A stretch of DNA of 64,000 nt from Skeletonema tropicum (Eukaryota > Bacillariophyta > Thalassiosirophyceae > Thalassiosirales > Thalassiosiraceae), in the NCBI GenBank assembly GCA_037178625.1, contig CM074141.1, forward strand, positions 124,001 through 188,000, given 5' to 3'. Each line of letters starts with the position of its first letter. Position 1 is the stretch's first letter. Both the position numbers and the translations under genes were made by a program. Shown here in pieces: positions 27,931 to 38,000 of the stretch. The notes under the pieces were generated by a model. It was not told the origin of the DNA and ran no database searches. It saw nothing but the letters and a program-made list of their open reading frames with translations.

Positions 27931-27967
27931 GCACCGTCAGCTTTATGACGATACGTAAATAAAACCG
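27931..27967 (-). repeat. Right 37-bp TIR of the XPG-SWIM transposon
   Basis: Perfect reverse complement of 4329-4365; followed by CT, as the left TIR is preceded by CT. Confidence 0.95.
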
Positions 27968-28822
27968 CTGCAAACGTAACAAATCGGCGGCCGCCGTTGA
28001 ATTCTACGGAAAATTCTGTAGGGGACAGTATGTTATCAAGTTATTATGCGTTGTGTGTGCCCTATGGTATGGGTGGTAATATGATACTACGGGAGGGCGG
28101 ATCTTTGTGGCTGCGGCGGTGGAGAGCAAAAAGTGGAGATCGTCGGAACCAAAAAAAAACGGGGGACAGGCATGTATGGAATTCCTACGTACTTATTTGC
28201 CCTATTCTCAGGGTTCATGGAATGCCCCCTCTTTGATGATCTTGACACCCGGCAATTTAGTGCATCCCCTCAATGAATAGCAGTAACTGAACGTATATTC
28301 TTCAACTGTTTCGATCTCATCATGAAACTCCACATAAATTAGTTTTCTACGATTGTCCGAAGCTTAGAGCTGTAGTTCTTTTGATTATGGTGGTGATGGA
28401 TAGAGGGAGGTGGGCTCAAATGGAGGGACTTCGGTTTGCGATTTTCGACCAGCCCTCTCAAAAAAAATCATGCGCCGCCAAAACTCAATCACAAATCGGC
28501 ACACCACCATCATGTTGGGCCGTATCGTAAGCCATAGCACCGCCAATTAGGATTCTAACACATCATTGAACTGCCATCTAGATCAATTTTCCGCGTAGAA
28601 AACGCTCATGTAGTCGGCAGGTTACGAAATAAAGAACCTACAGACGTATTGGCGGCTATATCTGAGGCATCGATTTTTGGTCTATTTTGGTGGAGGTGGT
28701 TAATACCGTCGATGAGGACATGCAATATTCGATTCACAAGCCCCCCCGCGGCACTCTCTGATTTATGTTGAAATTTATGGCCGGTATGGGTGGTCATAAC
28801 GCCATGTTATCTGCTTCAGAGC
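27968..28822. other. Intergenic DNA between two mobile elements
   Basis: No convincing frame. Contains short G and A runs (near 28150) but no repeat shared with the neighbouring elements. It ends in AGAGC (28818-28822), target duplication of the next element. Confidence 0.5.
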
Positions 28823-29361
28823 TGTCAACTTATGTAAGAAAGCAGATGAGCGCAACCGCAATCGTACCAGTATGTCATCAATGGTACACTACTTATGGAT
28901 ATTGAAGATACTCATATCCCGATTAATGGGAATCGTCCCATTTATCTACCGCAAGTTGAACGTCGAATCTTCTGCGATCGTCGGTTCAGCAGAACTTATT
29001 TTCCCGCCATATCTTTACACAAGATACTAAATCCAATGACCATGGCGCCCAACAACACAAATAATAATAAGAATAATGAAATAGTAATAACTACGTTGGA
29101 ATACATCCGCTGCCTCAAGGCACACTGTACTACATCAATACTTCGATAGTCGAGTAGGACACACAACAGCAGAGCTTCAGTGCTTCGTGTCCGGCTTAAG
29201 ATAGAATTAGACGTCTCAACACTGCCTTCGTTTCCTGGTACTCTACGATCCTCCTTACAAGTCCACCGATCTCGCTCCGATCCGTGTTCCCGCCTGAATG
29301 TTCGCTTAGATTATCCCGACTCTGTTTGACGGTCTTATGACAGATAATTCTCAACTTGAGA
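28823..29361 (+). repeat. 5' LTR, family A
   Basis: 539 bp; followed by gattatcagttctcgtg, the presumed primer-binding region, similar to those after family B and C LTRs. Confidence 0.92.
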
Positions 29362-29586
29362 GATTATCAGTTCTCGTGCTTTAACAATAGCTTCAGATAC
29401 ACCGAAGAATTATCTGTCAAGCCTTAGTCGTTGAGTCTTATGAGAAAATCCAACTCTCCCTGATTTAAGTGGACTCCGTTTTGCCAGGCAAACACCTAGC
29501 TTAATAGGCCTTCCTTTCATACCAAGTGGACACCCGTGATAGCTGCTCAATACAGCATAACATCTTTATCTGACGCCGATATCATC

Positions 29587-32460
29587 ATGCAGGAGGATCA
29601 ACTTTCTTCTTCACGTGGCGATGTTACTGCCGATGAGGGTTTTGTAGACGCTTCTTTAGAGACCAGTGATGGTAGTCGAGATGCTAATATGGAATCTGAT
29701 GTATTTCGCAGAGGAAGGTGGCGGAGACCGTTATCCGAGTTTTTGGATTTACATCAAGTCCTGTTTTCTACTGAAGGGATCATATCTACACGTTTATGGA
29801 TTTACGTGTCTTCTGAAGAAGTGGATATCTACCGTGTGGTGGACCGTCCTTCGTTAGTAATGGGTCTCTCCTTATTAGGAAGTCAAGAGGATAAATGGTG
29901 GATTGTCACCGTGTACAGGCCTTTGCCCGCACTTAACCCGGCATCTCTCTCGATTCGATCGGTGCTTCGTCTAGTTGTCTGCTTAGGAACCCGACATTAT
30001 ATTCTCGACACTTCTACATTGGGTGGAGACAAATTGATCACAGTTATTATTCTTCGCATCATGGATCCTTCGGAATTCAGTACTTTGGTAACTCCTTCTG
30101 GTGTTAATACCAACCTATATCCATCTATGGATACACGTCCTATCGGTGTTATAGCTTGTCTTCGACAACATGACATCAGCGCCCTTTTGATGACCCTATT
30201 CTGGAAACTCGATATTCAGTTCCTGGGCACAAGTTCTATCAAGCGACAGCATATCGATGTTGTTATCTTTGGTGAACATCGTCACATCGCAGATCATCTA
30301 CTCGATGGTACTCATGACTTCCTAGTTGTGAATAGAGGAGTGATGTTTTTCAGTTGTGAGGGACTCATACTTACACATTATCTCTTGAGACTATGGGGAG
30401 TAATGGTAATCTTTAGTGTCGACTTTATCTGGTTGCACGATCTTTCGCAATGGACACAACATGTTCGATACTATAATCAACTTGTGACCAAGATTCATGT
30501 TGCGTGGGGAGATGTTTTGCAATCGACGTATGCATTACTCGGGAGAACGGAGACACTCTTGACATCTACTACAAGTATCGATGTCTTTCAAGACGAATCC
30601 AGTGGTGTTATTATCACTCACAAGTACCAGAAGATTGATCGTTGCATGATATTTGCTCACAGTTGTCACAACTCCGATCACACATCCAACAAGATCTTGT
30701 TTATTACCATCGCTTGGTCTGTACTTGAATTACTTGTACGATATGATCCTTCGCACATTCAAGGCTATGCATTTGTTCGTGGCATGATATCTTATGTCTC
30801 TACAGCTTTAGAGCTACTGCGATATCACAAGATGATGATTGGAGAGTACTGTCCTGTGAAGATGCGATACTTTATTAATTTAGAGTTTCTTTTGTCCTGC
30901 GCGAAGAATGGGGAGCAAGTTCTACTCTATAAGTTGATGGACATCCAAGAAGATTCTGCCGTTGGAAGCCAAGTTGTTGTTTGTTCTCCTGCTGCGAAGA
31001 TTGAATTTTACCACCATCGAGCACAACTAGTCGATGCGGAATGCAATGCACTTGTTCTTAAGTCCTTACAAGACTTCGCTGCTCAGTTCTATTCACATGA
31101 TTCTCGAGACCTTGCTGATAGGATCTATATCGTCGTCGCTTGCAGGTTGCATCGCTTTTCGTTTGCGGAGATTACTCGAGGTCATCGACAGTATCACGTC
31201 TTGCTTCGGAACGTCATCATCAACAACGTTTTCTTGGATCGACATCATTCTGTCATGGTTACTGCTGAGGAATATGGGGAGACATCATCATCTACTCGAC
31301 TTCATCATATCATTCGTCCGACGGAAGATACTTTCTTTTGCAAATCTTACAACATGCTTGCTTTACTCGGTACTGCCGTGAGAGAAAATATTATTCGGTC
31401 GCAGATCAGTGATGGAAACTCTGCTATCTTCTCGGCTCAATTTGGATATGGTAATATTTTGATGGTTGAGTATGGTGCTATTTTGGTAAGTATCGACAGT
31501 GACTCTCGTCACATGATGATTGCACGTTTTGCATCGAGGATTGTTGATAGGAAGCGCAATATCTACGTTATTCGGAATCAAGTCAATTCGGTTCTTCATC
31601 CTGATCTCGTGAGTTACGAACGTCATCGTCTCGGTCTCAATCATGGGGAGCGCAGCAAACGTGCAGCTATTCAAGAACTTATGGATGCATCACGCACTAA
31701 TTACCACGAAATCATCGTCGGAAGCAGAATTATCACCCGATGCAATCGGCTCTATGGTGGATTCTTTGTCGATATCTTTGTGTATGGCTTCAGGTTCTTT
31801 GTTAGAAGTCCCGAGAGAGGGTTCTCTTCAAGTGTTCGCATTTTTGATGAATACGATCAACTTCATTACCAAGTCGCGGATGACCGTATATACCTTGAAG
31901 TTCAAGTCACAAACGGCAATAGGCCCTTCTCACAAGTCACAAACGGCAATAGGCCCTTCGCGAACAATCACAATGCTTTATCGTCCACATTTTCAATGGC
32001 CGATCTACGTCTACCTAGTCCAAAGGAGGAAGAACTACTCATCCAATACCCTACACCTACAGGACAGATCAAGGATTATCAAGACCATACACCTACAGGT
32101 CAGATCAATGATTATCAAGAGCTACTGGAAATACCAACCATTATGGAAACAACTTCACACAATAATAAGTTTACTGCTCAGATGTTCTTTGAGATTAGCG
32201 ATTACTTGTTGAAGTGGGAAGTCTGGAATACGATATACGTTTGGCTGGGGAGTGTCAACTTATGTAAGAAAGCAGATGAGCGCAACCGCAATCGTACCAG
32301 TATGTCATCAATGGTACACTACTTATGGATATTGAAGATACTCATATCCCGATTAATGGGAATCGTCCCATTTATCTACCGCAAGTTGAACGTCGAATCT
32401 TCTGCGATCGTCGGTTCAGCAGAACTTATTTTCCCGCCATATCTTTACACAAGATACTAA
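29587..32460 (+). CDS. Long uncharacterised protein of family A LTR element
   Basis: First in-frame ATG at 29587 (frame open from 29500). It runs for about 957 residues and ends inside the 3' LTR, so the last 69 or so residues are LTR-coded. The same protein, with few changes, is encoded by the family C element, and its C-terminal part by the fragment at 6597-7139. Visible: acidic N-terminus, many hydrophobic beta-like stretches, a short repeat NGNRPFSQVT/NGNRPFANNH, and the near-repeat PTPTGQIKDYQDHTPTGQIN. No YxDD, DTG, HHCC or CCHC motif. Retention across copies, including a 141-bp in-frame length change, argues for real coding, but the function is unknown. It might be a divergent Gag-like structural protein. 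Confidence 0.6.
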   Translation: MQEDQLSSSRGDVTADEGFVDASLETSDGSRDANMESDVFRRGRWRRPLSEFLDLHQVLFSTEGIISTRLWIYVSSEEVDIYRVVDRPSLVMGLSLLGSQEDKWWIVTVYRPLPALNPASLSIRSVLRLVVCLGTRHYILDTSTLGGDKLITVIILRIMDPSEFSTLVTPSGVNTNLYPSMDTRPIGVIACLRQHDISALLMTLFWKLDIQFLGTSSIKRQHIDVVIFGEHRHIADHLLDGTHDFLVVNRGVMFFSCEGLILTHYLLRLWGVMVIFSVDFIWLHDLSQWTQHVRYYNQLVTKIHVAWGDVLQSTYALLGRTETLLTSTTSIDVFQDESSGVIITHKYQKIDRCMIFAHSCHNSDHTSNKILFITIAWSVLELLVRYDPSHIQGYAFVRGMISYVSTALELLRYHKMMIGEYCPVKMRYFINLEFLLSCAKNGEQVLLYKLMDIQEDSAVGSQVVVCSPAAKIEFYHHRAQLVDAECNALVLKSLQDFAAQFYSHDSRDLADRIYIVVACRLHRFSFAEITRGHRQYHVLLRNVIINNVFLDRHHSVMVTAEEYGETSSSTRLHHIIRPTEDTFFCKSYNMLALLGTAVRENIIRSQISDGNSAIFSAQFGYGNILMVEYGAILVSIDSDSRHMMIARFASRIVDRKRNIYVIRNQVNSVLHPDLVSYERHRLGLNHGERSKRAAIQELMDASRTNYHEIIVGSRIITRCNRLYGGFFVDIFVYGFRFFVRSPERGFSSSVRIFDEYDQLHYQVADDRIYLEVQVTNGNRPFSQVTNGNRPFANNHNALSSTFSMADLRLPSPKEEELLIQYPTPTGQIKDYQDHTPTGQINDYQELLEIPTIMETTSHNNKFTAQMFFEISDYLLKWEVWNTIYVWLGSVNLCKKADERNRNRTSMSSMVHYLWILKILISRLMGIVPFIYRKLNVESSAIVGSAELIFPPYLYTRY

Positions 32461-32791
32461 ATCCAATGACCATGGCGCCCAACAACACAAATAATAATAA
32501 GAATAATGAAATAGTAATAACTACGTTGGAATACATCCGCTGCCTCAAGGCACACTGTACTACATCAATACTTCGATAGTCGAGTAGGACGCACAACAGC
32601 AGAGCTTCAGTGCTTCGTGTCCGGCTTAAGATAGAATTAGACGTCTCAACACTGCCTTCGTTTCCTGGTACTCTACGATCCTCCTTACAAGTCCACCGAT
32701 CTCGCTCCGATCCGTGTTCCCGCCTGAATGTTCGCTTAGATTATCCCGACTCTGTTTGACGGTCTTATGACAGATAATTCTCAACTTGAGA
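32253..32791 (+). repeat. 3' LTR, family A
   Basis: 539 bp copy of 28823-29361, followed by AGAGC target duplication. Confidence 0.92.
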
Positions 32792-32796
32792 AGAGC

Positions 32797-35004
32797 CACT
32801 CGTGGGCGATGTCTTTTGGGTGTTGTATTTTGATTTTTGTGAACAGATTCGTGTGTGGACATAGCATCTCATTAGGATGGTATTAATAGACACAACAACA
32901 CATTTTATTGCAATTACTCTCCTGAACTATCAATATATGAACTAGATCCACTTGATATCTAAAGAGCAAGCTGCCGTGCAGTTTATTATCCAGCGTTGCA
33001 GCCTTGAGTCAACAACCAACATAAGTAATCTCTGAAGAAGACAAGACAAGTGCTTATGTGAAGGTTGCGACTACGAAGATAATGTTATCAATAATACTAA
33101 AATTATTCTTCTCTTTACATGATATTTTATATTCCTCATTCTTATGTAGATGGTTGGCATCATACATCCGGCTGCATCAAATAGACTATCTCTCCTAGCT
33201 GACAAACTTTCTTCGATAATGCTGCCAAACTCTCCAGTGCAGTAATTCTCAAGAAACATTTACCCGCCCTAGTTCCAGCTGATGGCTTCTATCGGCGGTT
33301 GCTTGTATTGTTTGTTGATTGTTCGTCACCCTATTCATCTCTTATTTCATTGCAGATTTGTTACAGGTTGATGCTTAAAGTAGTACTGAATGCCGCCTAT
33401 GTACTTGCATCTTGCATCGATGATAACAATGGCAATCACCGACTCCTTCCGAAGCGACGACATAGTTATCAACATTGCCGCTTCTACTGAAGCTGATTTG
33501 TAAGTCACCCGATATCTCAGATTGATTGTAAGCTTTTGTCCACTGAAGCCGTACTACGTATTGCGAGTGAGGACGAAAGGAGTACCAGCTGAAGACATCA
33601 TAAAAAATGATAGTCCATAGAACGTAAAATCCAACGCAGGAATTCATCATGTTGTTGCATGCAATAGCCTCTGGATCAGTATCCCCTCTTTCAAGGTGCA
33701 ATGCCTCCCCTCATAGTGTTGTTTAATATTGACTGACGCAAGCAATCACAACAGGCCAAATTGTCACCTGAACCGCACCTCTCGTCTCGGAGACGAGACG
33801 CCGCTATATCCATCAATACCGCTATATTGTCTTGTTGTAACCATAGTCTCACTCTATTTGTTTTTGTATCCCTGCACATCTACTCTTGTAAGTTGTGCCA
33901 TTACTGAGCGTAATCCACGCGCTGCATCATTGGATAGTCAAGGGGTCTCATATCGGCGGTTCCTCCCGATGAAGACGTAGCCGGCTCGTCAACTATTGTG
34001 GCATAATCACTTCTATCGAATAGGGTAGTAATGGAAGAGTGGTTACGGCCAAAAGGTCCTCTGTTCATGAGGGGGCGGTACAGTTGTTGCGTTTGTTGCA
34101 AAATAACGGTCACTTTGTGTAGGCGACACCCAAAATAAAGGCTATGAGCGCTGTCACTCTAATTCCTTCACATCATGAGGTCATATCGGCCCATTGAGAG
34201 TATAGCCGCCGGCTTATAGTGATGCCGGCCGCCATTCCGCTCCATACCATAGCCGCCGTCTCCGCCATGGTTATGGTGTGCAAAGCGATGAAAGTTTGAA
34301 AAGTGTGTGCAACGGCTAGAAAAATGATCGATGGGGCGCCCCGTTCCCCGCTGGAGTGACCCCTACCTACAGACGGCTGGTCAAAAATCGCATCCGAAGT
34401 CCCTCCATTTTGCTGCGGTGTTTCTCCTCCTCCTCCTCCTTCGTCAGATAATTTTTGAATTTGGGAGTCCGTCTCTACGGAGTTTAGAGCCGAAGCTTGC
34501 TGCTGCCGCACACAATGTGGGGCTTTCGGTTATTTCTGTGCTACGGCAGGTAATAACTAATGTACGTATCACGTATCACGTAGGAGTATCACTCACGGGT
34601 CACGGGAACCCTGGATTTTGACTTGGGTGGGAGGTGGCGATGGCGTGGGGCGGGCTGGTACACCACGAAGGGTTACAACTTCCATCAGCGTCCTGTCAGA
34701 GAGGAGGGGGGAACGATCTAAAAGTTGAACTACATAATCTGAATGAGAGGAAGAATTGAATGAAAGGGGGCGGGGTACAAAATTTTGAGCTACGATAGTC
34801 TGATCCAAAAGAGGGGGGCCGTTCTCAATGGACGTAAATACCAGTGATACCCAAAGCCCCCCACACACATGGTATGTGAGACTCAGCAAAGGGCCAAAGA
34901 TCTTTCACCTTCATTCGCCCCATGCCTTGCAAAAGCTAATGTTATTATCGCTCTACTAGCTGTGCGAGCTATCAAATAAGACGCACTTCATCCTGAGAGT
35001 CAAA
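32797..35004. other. Intergenic region
   Basis: Short frames only, none with recognisable domains or homologues in the window. It separates the mobile-element block from the host genes. No repeat or RNA gene was recognised. Confidence 0.5.
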
Positions 35005-38000
35005 CTAAGCTATGCTATCCCAGTTGGAATTTGCCAGAGTACAAGTGTCTCCGTTGAGACACTTGACAGGTCTATTCCCATTTCCATCCCCATCGACAAC
35101 AATGGAAGCAGTAGAATCTCCAAGCGGAGTGCATTTGTCTTTGCACACCATCGGAGCGTAACTAATTCCGTCATCGACCGAAGTCTCGATACTCCCTGCC
35201 CAAGCATTTGGATTACTGTTTACCACCTGGAGACCCACGAGCCCTGAAAAGCATTGCTCCACAACGACCGAGTTCAGGGCGTACTTTACTCCACTCTGAG
35301 TTACCTCCACATATCCATTACCATCGCCTGTGTTGACGAACACATCGAGATATCCATCATCATATCGAACTCCTCCCGTAATGATGCGAAGACACGTAGG
35401 CTCGATACTCGTCGGCTGGGGGGTCACAGGAGACTTCGTGGGCGAGCTAGTCGGGGTCTCGATGAGCCAGAGATAGGCATTACCTCCAGTCGTTACGTGC
35501 GTAGTGTAGCCACTTACTCTCTCATACCACATATAAGCATTGCCTGGATCATTGGCAGTCAGACTAAAATTGTCGCAGGATGATGACAAGTGACAGTTTG
35601 TAGACGAACGCTTGTATTCGAACGACACGCATGCAGACAAGGCGTCGCATGCAGCAGCACATTCTTCAACAACAGGTTTGGAGATGATACCTAGTTCGTT
35701 CATTCCTACACATCCCCCGGTATTGTACCCTACGTAGTAATTCGTTGAAGTCACTCCCGCAGGAGGAGTCACTTCTCTCCCGTTGATATTATCAAGCAGC
35801 CACAAATAAGCAAATGGAGTAGGGTTCTCCAAAAGTGCCACTTCGTCGTTCACCTTCAAATACCACATGTAAGCATTGCCTGGATCATTGGCAGTCAGGT
35901 CAAATCTATCACAGCTTGACGAGAGCTGACAAGTTGTAGACGAACGCTGGTACTCGAACGAAACGCACGTAGGCAGGGCGTCACATGCAGCAGCACATTC
36001 CTCAACGACAGGTTTGGAGATGATACCTAGTTCGTTCATTCCTACACATCCCCCGGTATTATATCTATTAGGGGTTAGGGGTGGTGTGTAATCGGCATGA
36101 TAAGACAGGAAAGTAAATAGAGTGTGGCACAAGATTAGCAATTGAACACTTACCCCATGTAATACGTCGCAGATTCCGTATCTCCGCCTCCGTTTATGAC
36201 GGATGGCGAGGCACTTGGAGACGTGCTGTAAGCTGCGGAGGGCATGTTCGAAGGTGCCAGCACATTTATGATCCACATGTAAGAATTCCCTCCCTGCATT
36301 GTGTGTGTTGTATACCCATCAGGAATATTGAGATACCACGTATAGTCACTAGTAGGATCATTAGCCTTCATACTGTAATGATCACAGCTGTCAGAAAGCT
36401 GGCAACTAGTTGTTGAACCCTTCTTGTATTCAAAACTGACGCACCCTAACTCAGCATCGCATGCTGAAGCGCAGTCCTCGACTGATGTCTGGGTGGTCAC
36501 ACCTAGTTCATTCCTACCAACACATCCACCATTGTGATAACTGCGGGAGAAGCAAATAGTAATGATGACTAAGATAAAAGCGACAAGGTGCCATAGGAAA
36601 TAGATGCTAAAGGAGCACAACTCACCCAATATAATAAGATGGCATGGACAAATGAATGTCACTCGCTTCGACTAATTCAGCAGGAGATATTTCAGCCGCA
36701 TTTTCTAGCAGCCAGAGATAGTAGTTACCCTCGGGGTCGCCATGAGAGGCTGCTCCCTCTGGAACCTTCACCTGTGGCACAAGATTGAAAAGTGGGATTA
36801 GTGAGAGAGAAGGAGCATAGACATTGTAATCTGCCGCCTATCAACCCAACTTACATAGAAGTTCCAATCGTCTGAACTCGATCCAGTCAAACTGTACGAG
36901 CATGTGGAAGATAACTGACATCTTGTAGTACTCATTTGATACTCAAAACTCATGCAAGTTGTCAATTCATCACACGCTACAGCGCAGTCCTCGACAGTTG
37001 GCTTGGTCATTGTGCCTAATTCGTTCCTTCCACTACATCCTCGGTGTTCATATCCAATAAAATAGGTCGATGGTTGTGGAGATTCGCAGAAGCCATCTGA
37101 ACCGCAACTGTTGGAACAGCAGTCTGAATTCTGAAGACAAATAAAGCCGGTGCTTTCACATTCTGGGGCAAGTTCGAACCAAGTAAAGTTCATCACGTCA
37201 GATGAAGAAGAAGATGTGAAGGTCAATTGTTGCAGCCCTTGAACATCCGTGTCGACATCAAAAGCTGCGTCTGAATATTCGCCGTTTGTATTCCATGGGT
37301 AGAAGTGGCCAATAATATCTCCGTCTACACCACCAATCCTTGCCTCAATCTTTCCACCCTGATTGAATGCTGAGAAGCGGAGACGAATCCTTGATGTGTC
37401 ACCTGCATCACCAAACCAGATGCCAGTATAGGTTACCCAGTCTCCGCTGTCGAAATCGTAGAGACTTCCTTCATTTGTCGCAAGCCCTGATTGGGCTGCG
37501 AAATCTGTTATGGTTATGGGAAAAATAGTATGATTCGATCCAAAAGAGGAGTTAGAGGACGAAAAGGGAAGAAGGAAAGAGACATGCAGTGCTGATAGGT
37601 ACCCACCTGTCGAATTAATATGCGGAAAGAGATCAAAACTATCCGGAGGAAGTGTGGGGAAGATGAAATTGCTTTCGACAAGTTCATTATCTACCTCGCA
37701 GTAACCTTCAGCCTCACCTAACGTTACCGTGTTAGAGAGATAGACGACTTCACCCGTCTGATTATGAACGAAGCTGATATCGTACTCATCAGATGGCAAT
37801 AGGTCCAGAGCAAATTTGAGGTTGTAAGCTGGATCAGAGGTACTGCCAGAGCCCTCAAACTCGTGCGTCTTGCTTGGATCACTACGAGAAGTCATACGAA
37901 GCTTGGTGGAGCCACCTACAGGCTCTCGTGTTTCGATACTTACCGTGTGCAGGCATGTTCCAGCGCAGAAGATTGTATTGGGCCTTCTGCCCTCAGTTGA

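Larger units (their letters stand above)
4329..27967. mobile_element. Two-gene DNA transposon (DDE transposase + XPG-SWIM nuclease), invaded by other elements
   Basis: The element is bounded by perfect 37-bp inverted repeats at 4329-4365 and 27931-27967, each starting CGGTTTTATTTACG on its own strand, and flanked by CT on both sides (possible 2-bp target duplication at 4327-4328 and 27968-27969). The nuclease gene starts 26 bp inside the left TIR and the transposase ATG lies 30 bp inside the right TIR; the two genes converge at 12125/12134. Subtracting the family A, B and C insertions and their target duplications leaves about 4.8 kb and restores two uninterrupted frames (1980 and 2709 nt). 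It resembles ISL2EU-type Harbinger elements, which pair a transposase with a YqaJ nuclease, but here the nuclease is XPG/FEN1-like. As it stands, both genes are interrupted and the copy cannot make intact proteins. Confidence 0.85.
28823..32791 (+). mobile_element. Complete LTR retroelement, family A
   Basis: 3,969 bp; 539-bp LTRs at 28823-29361 and 32253-32791 (TGTCAACTTATG ... CTCAACTTGAGA) and a 5-bp target duplication AGAGC at 28818-28822 and 32792-32796. One LTR difference was noticed (acacaacagc against gcacaacagc), so insertion is recent. The internal region holds one long frame with no reverse transcriptase, integrase or RNase H motif. A purine tract ggctggggag precedes the 3' LTR. 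It is therefore a non-autonomous LTR element, closely related inside to family C. Confidence 0.93.

Noticed and set aside
31643..32212. Alternate frame of the family A element containing 'SSSEAELSPDAIG', resembling the copia RNase H 'STxEAE' block
   Set aside because: No DxD, DIFTKGL or other RNase H motifs accompany it, and the long main frame overlaps it; chance resemblance.
36055..36090. 'ttaggggttagggg' resembling telomere repeat
   Set aside because: It is not TTAGGG and lies in an intron of the G8 gene; a short coincidental G-rich stretch.
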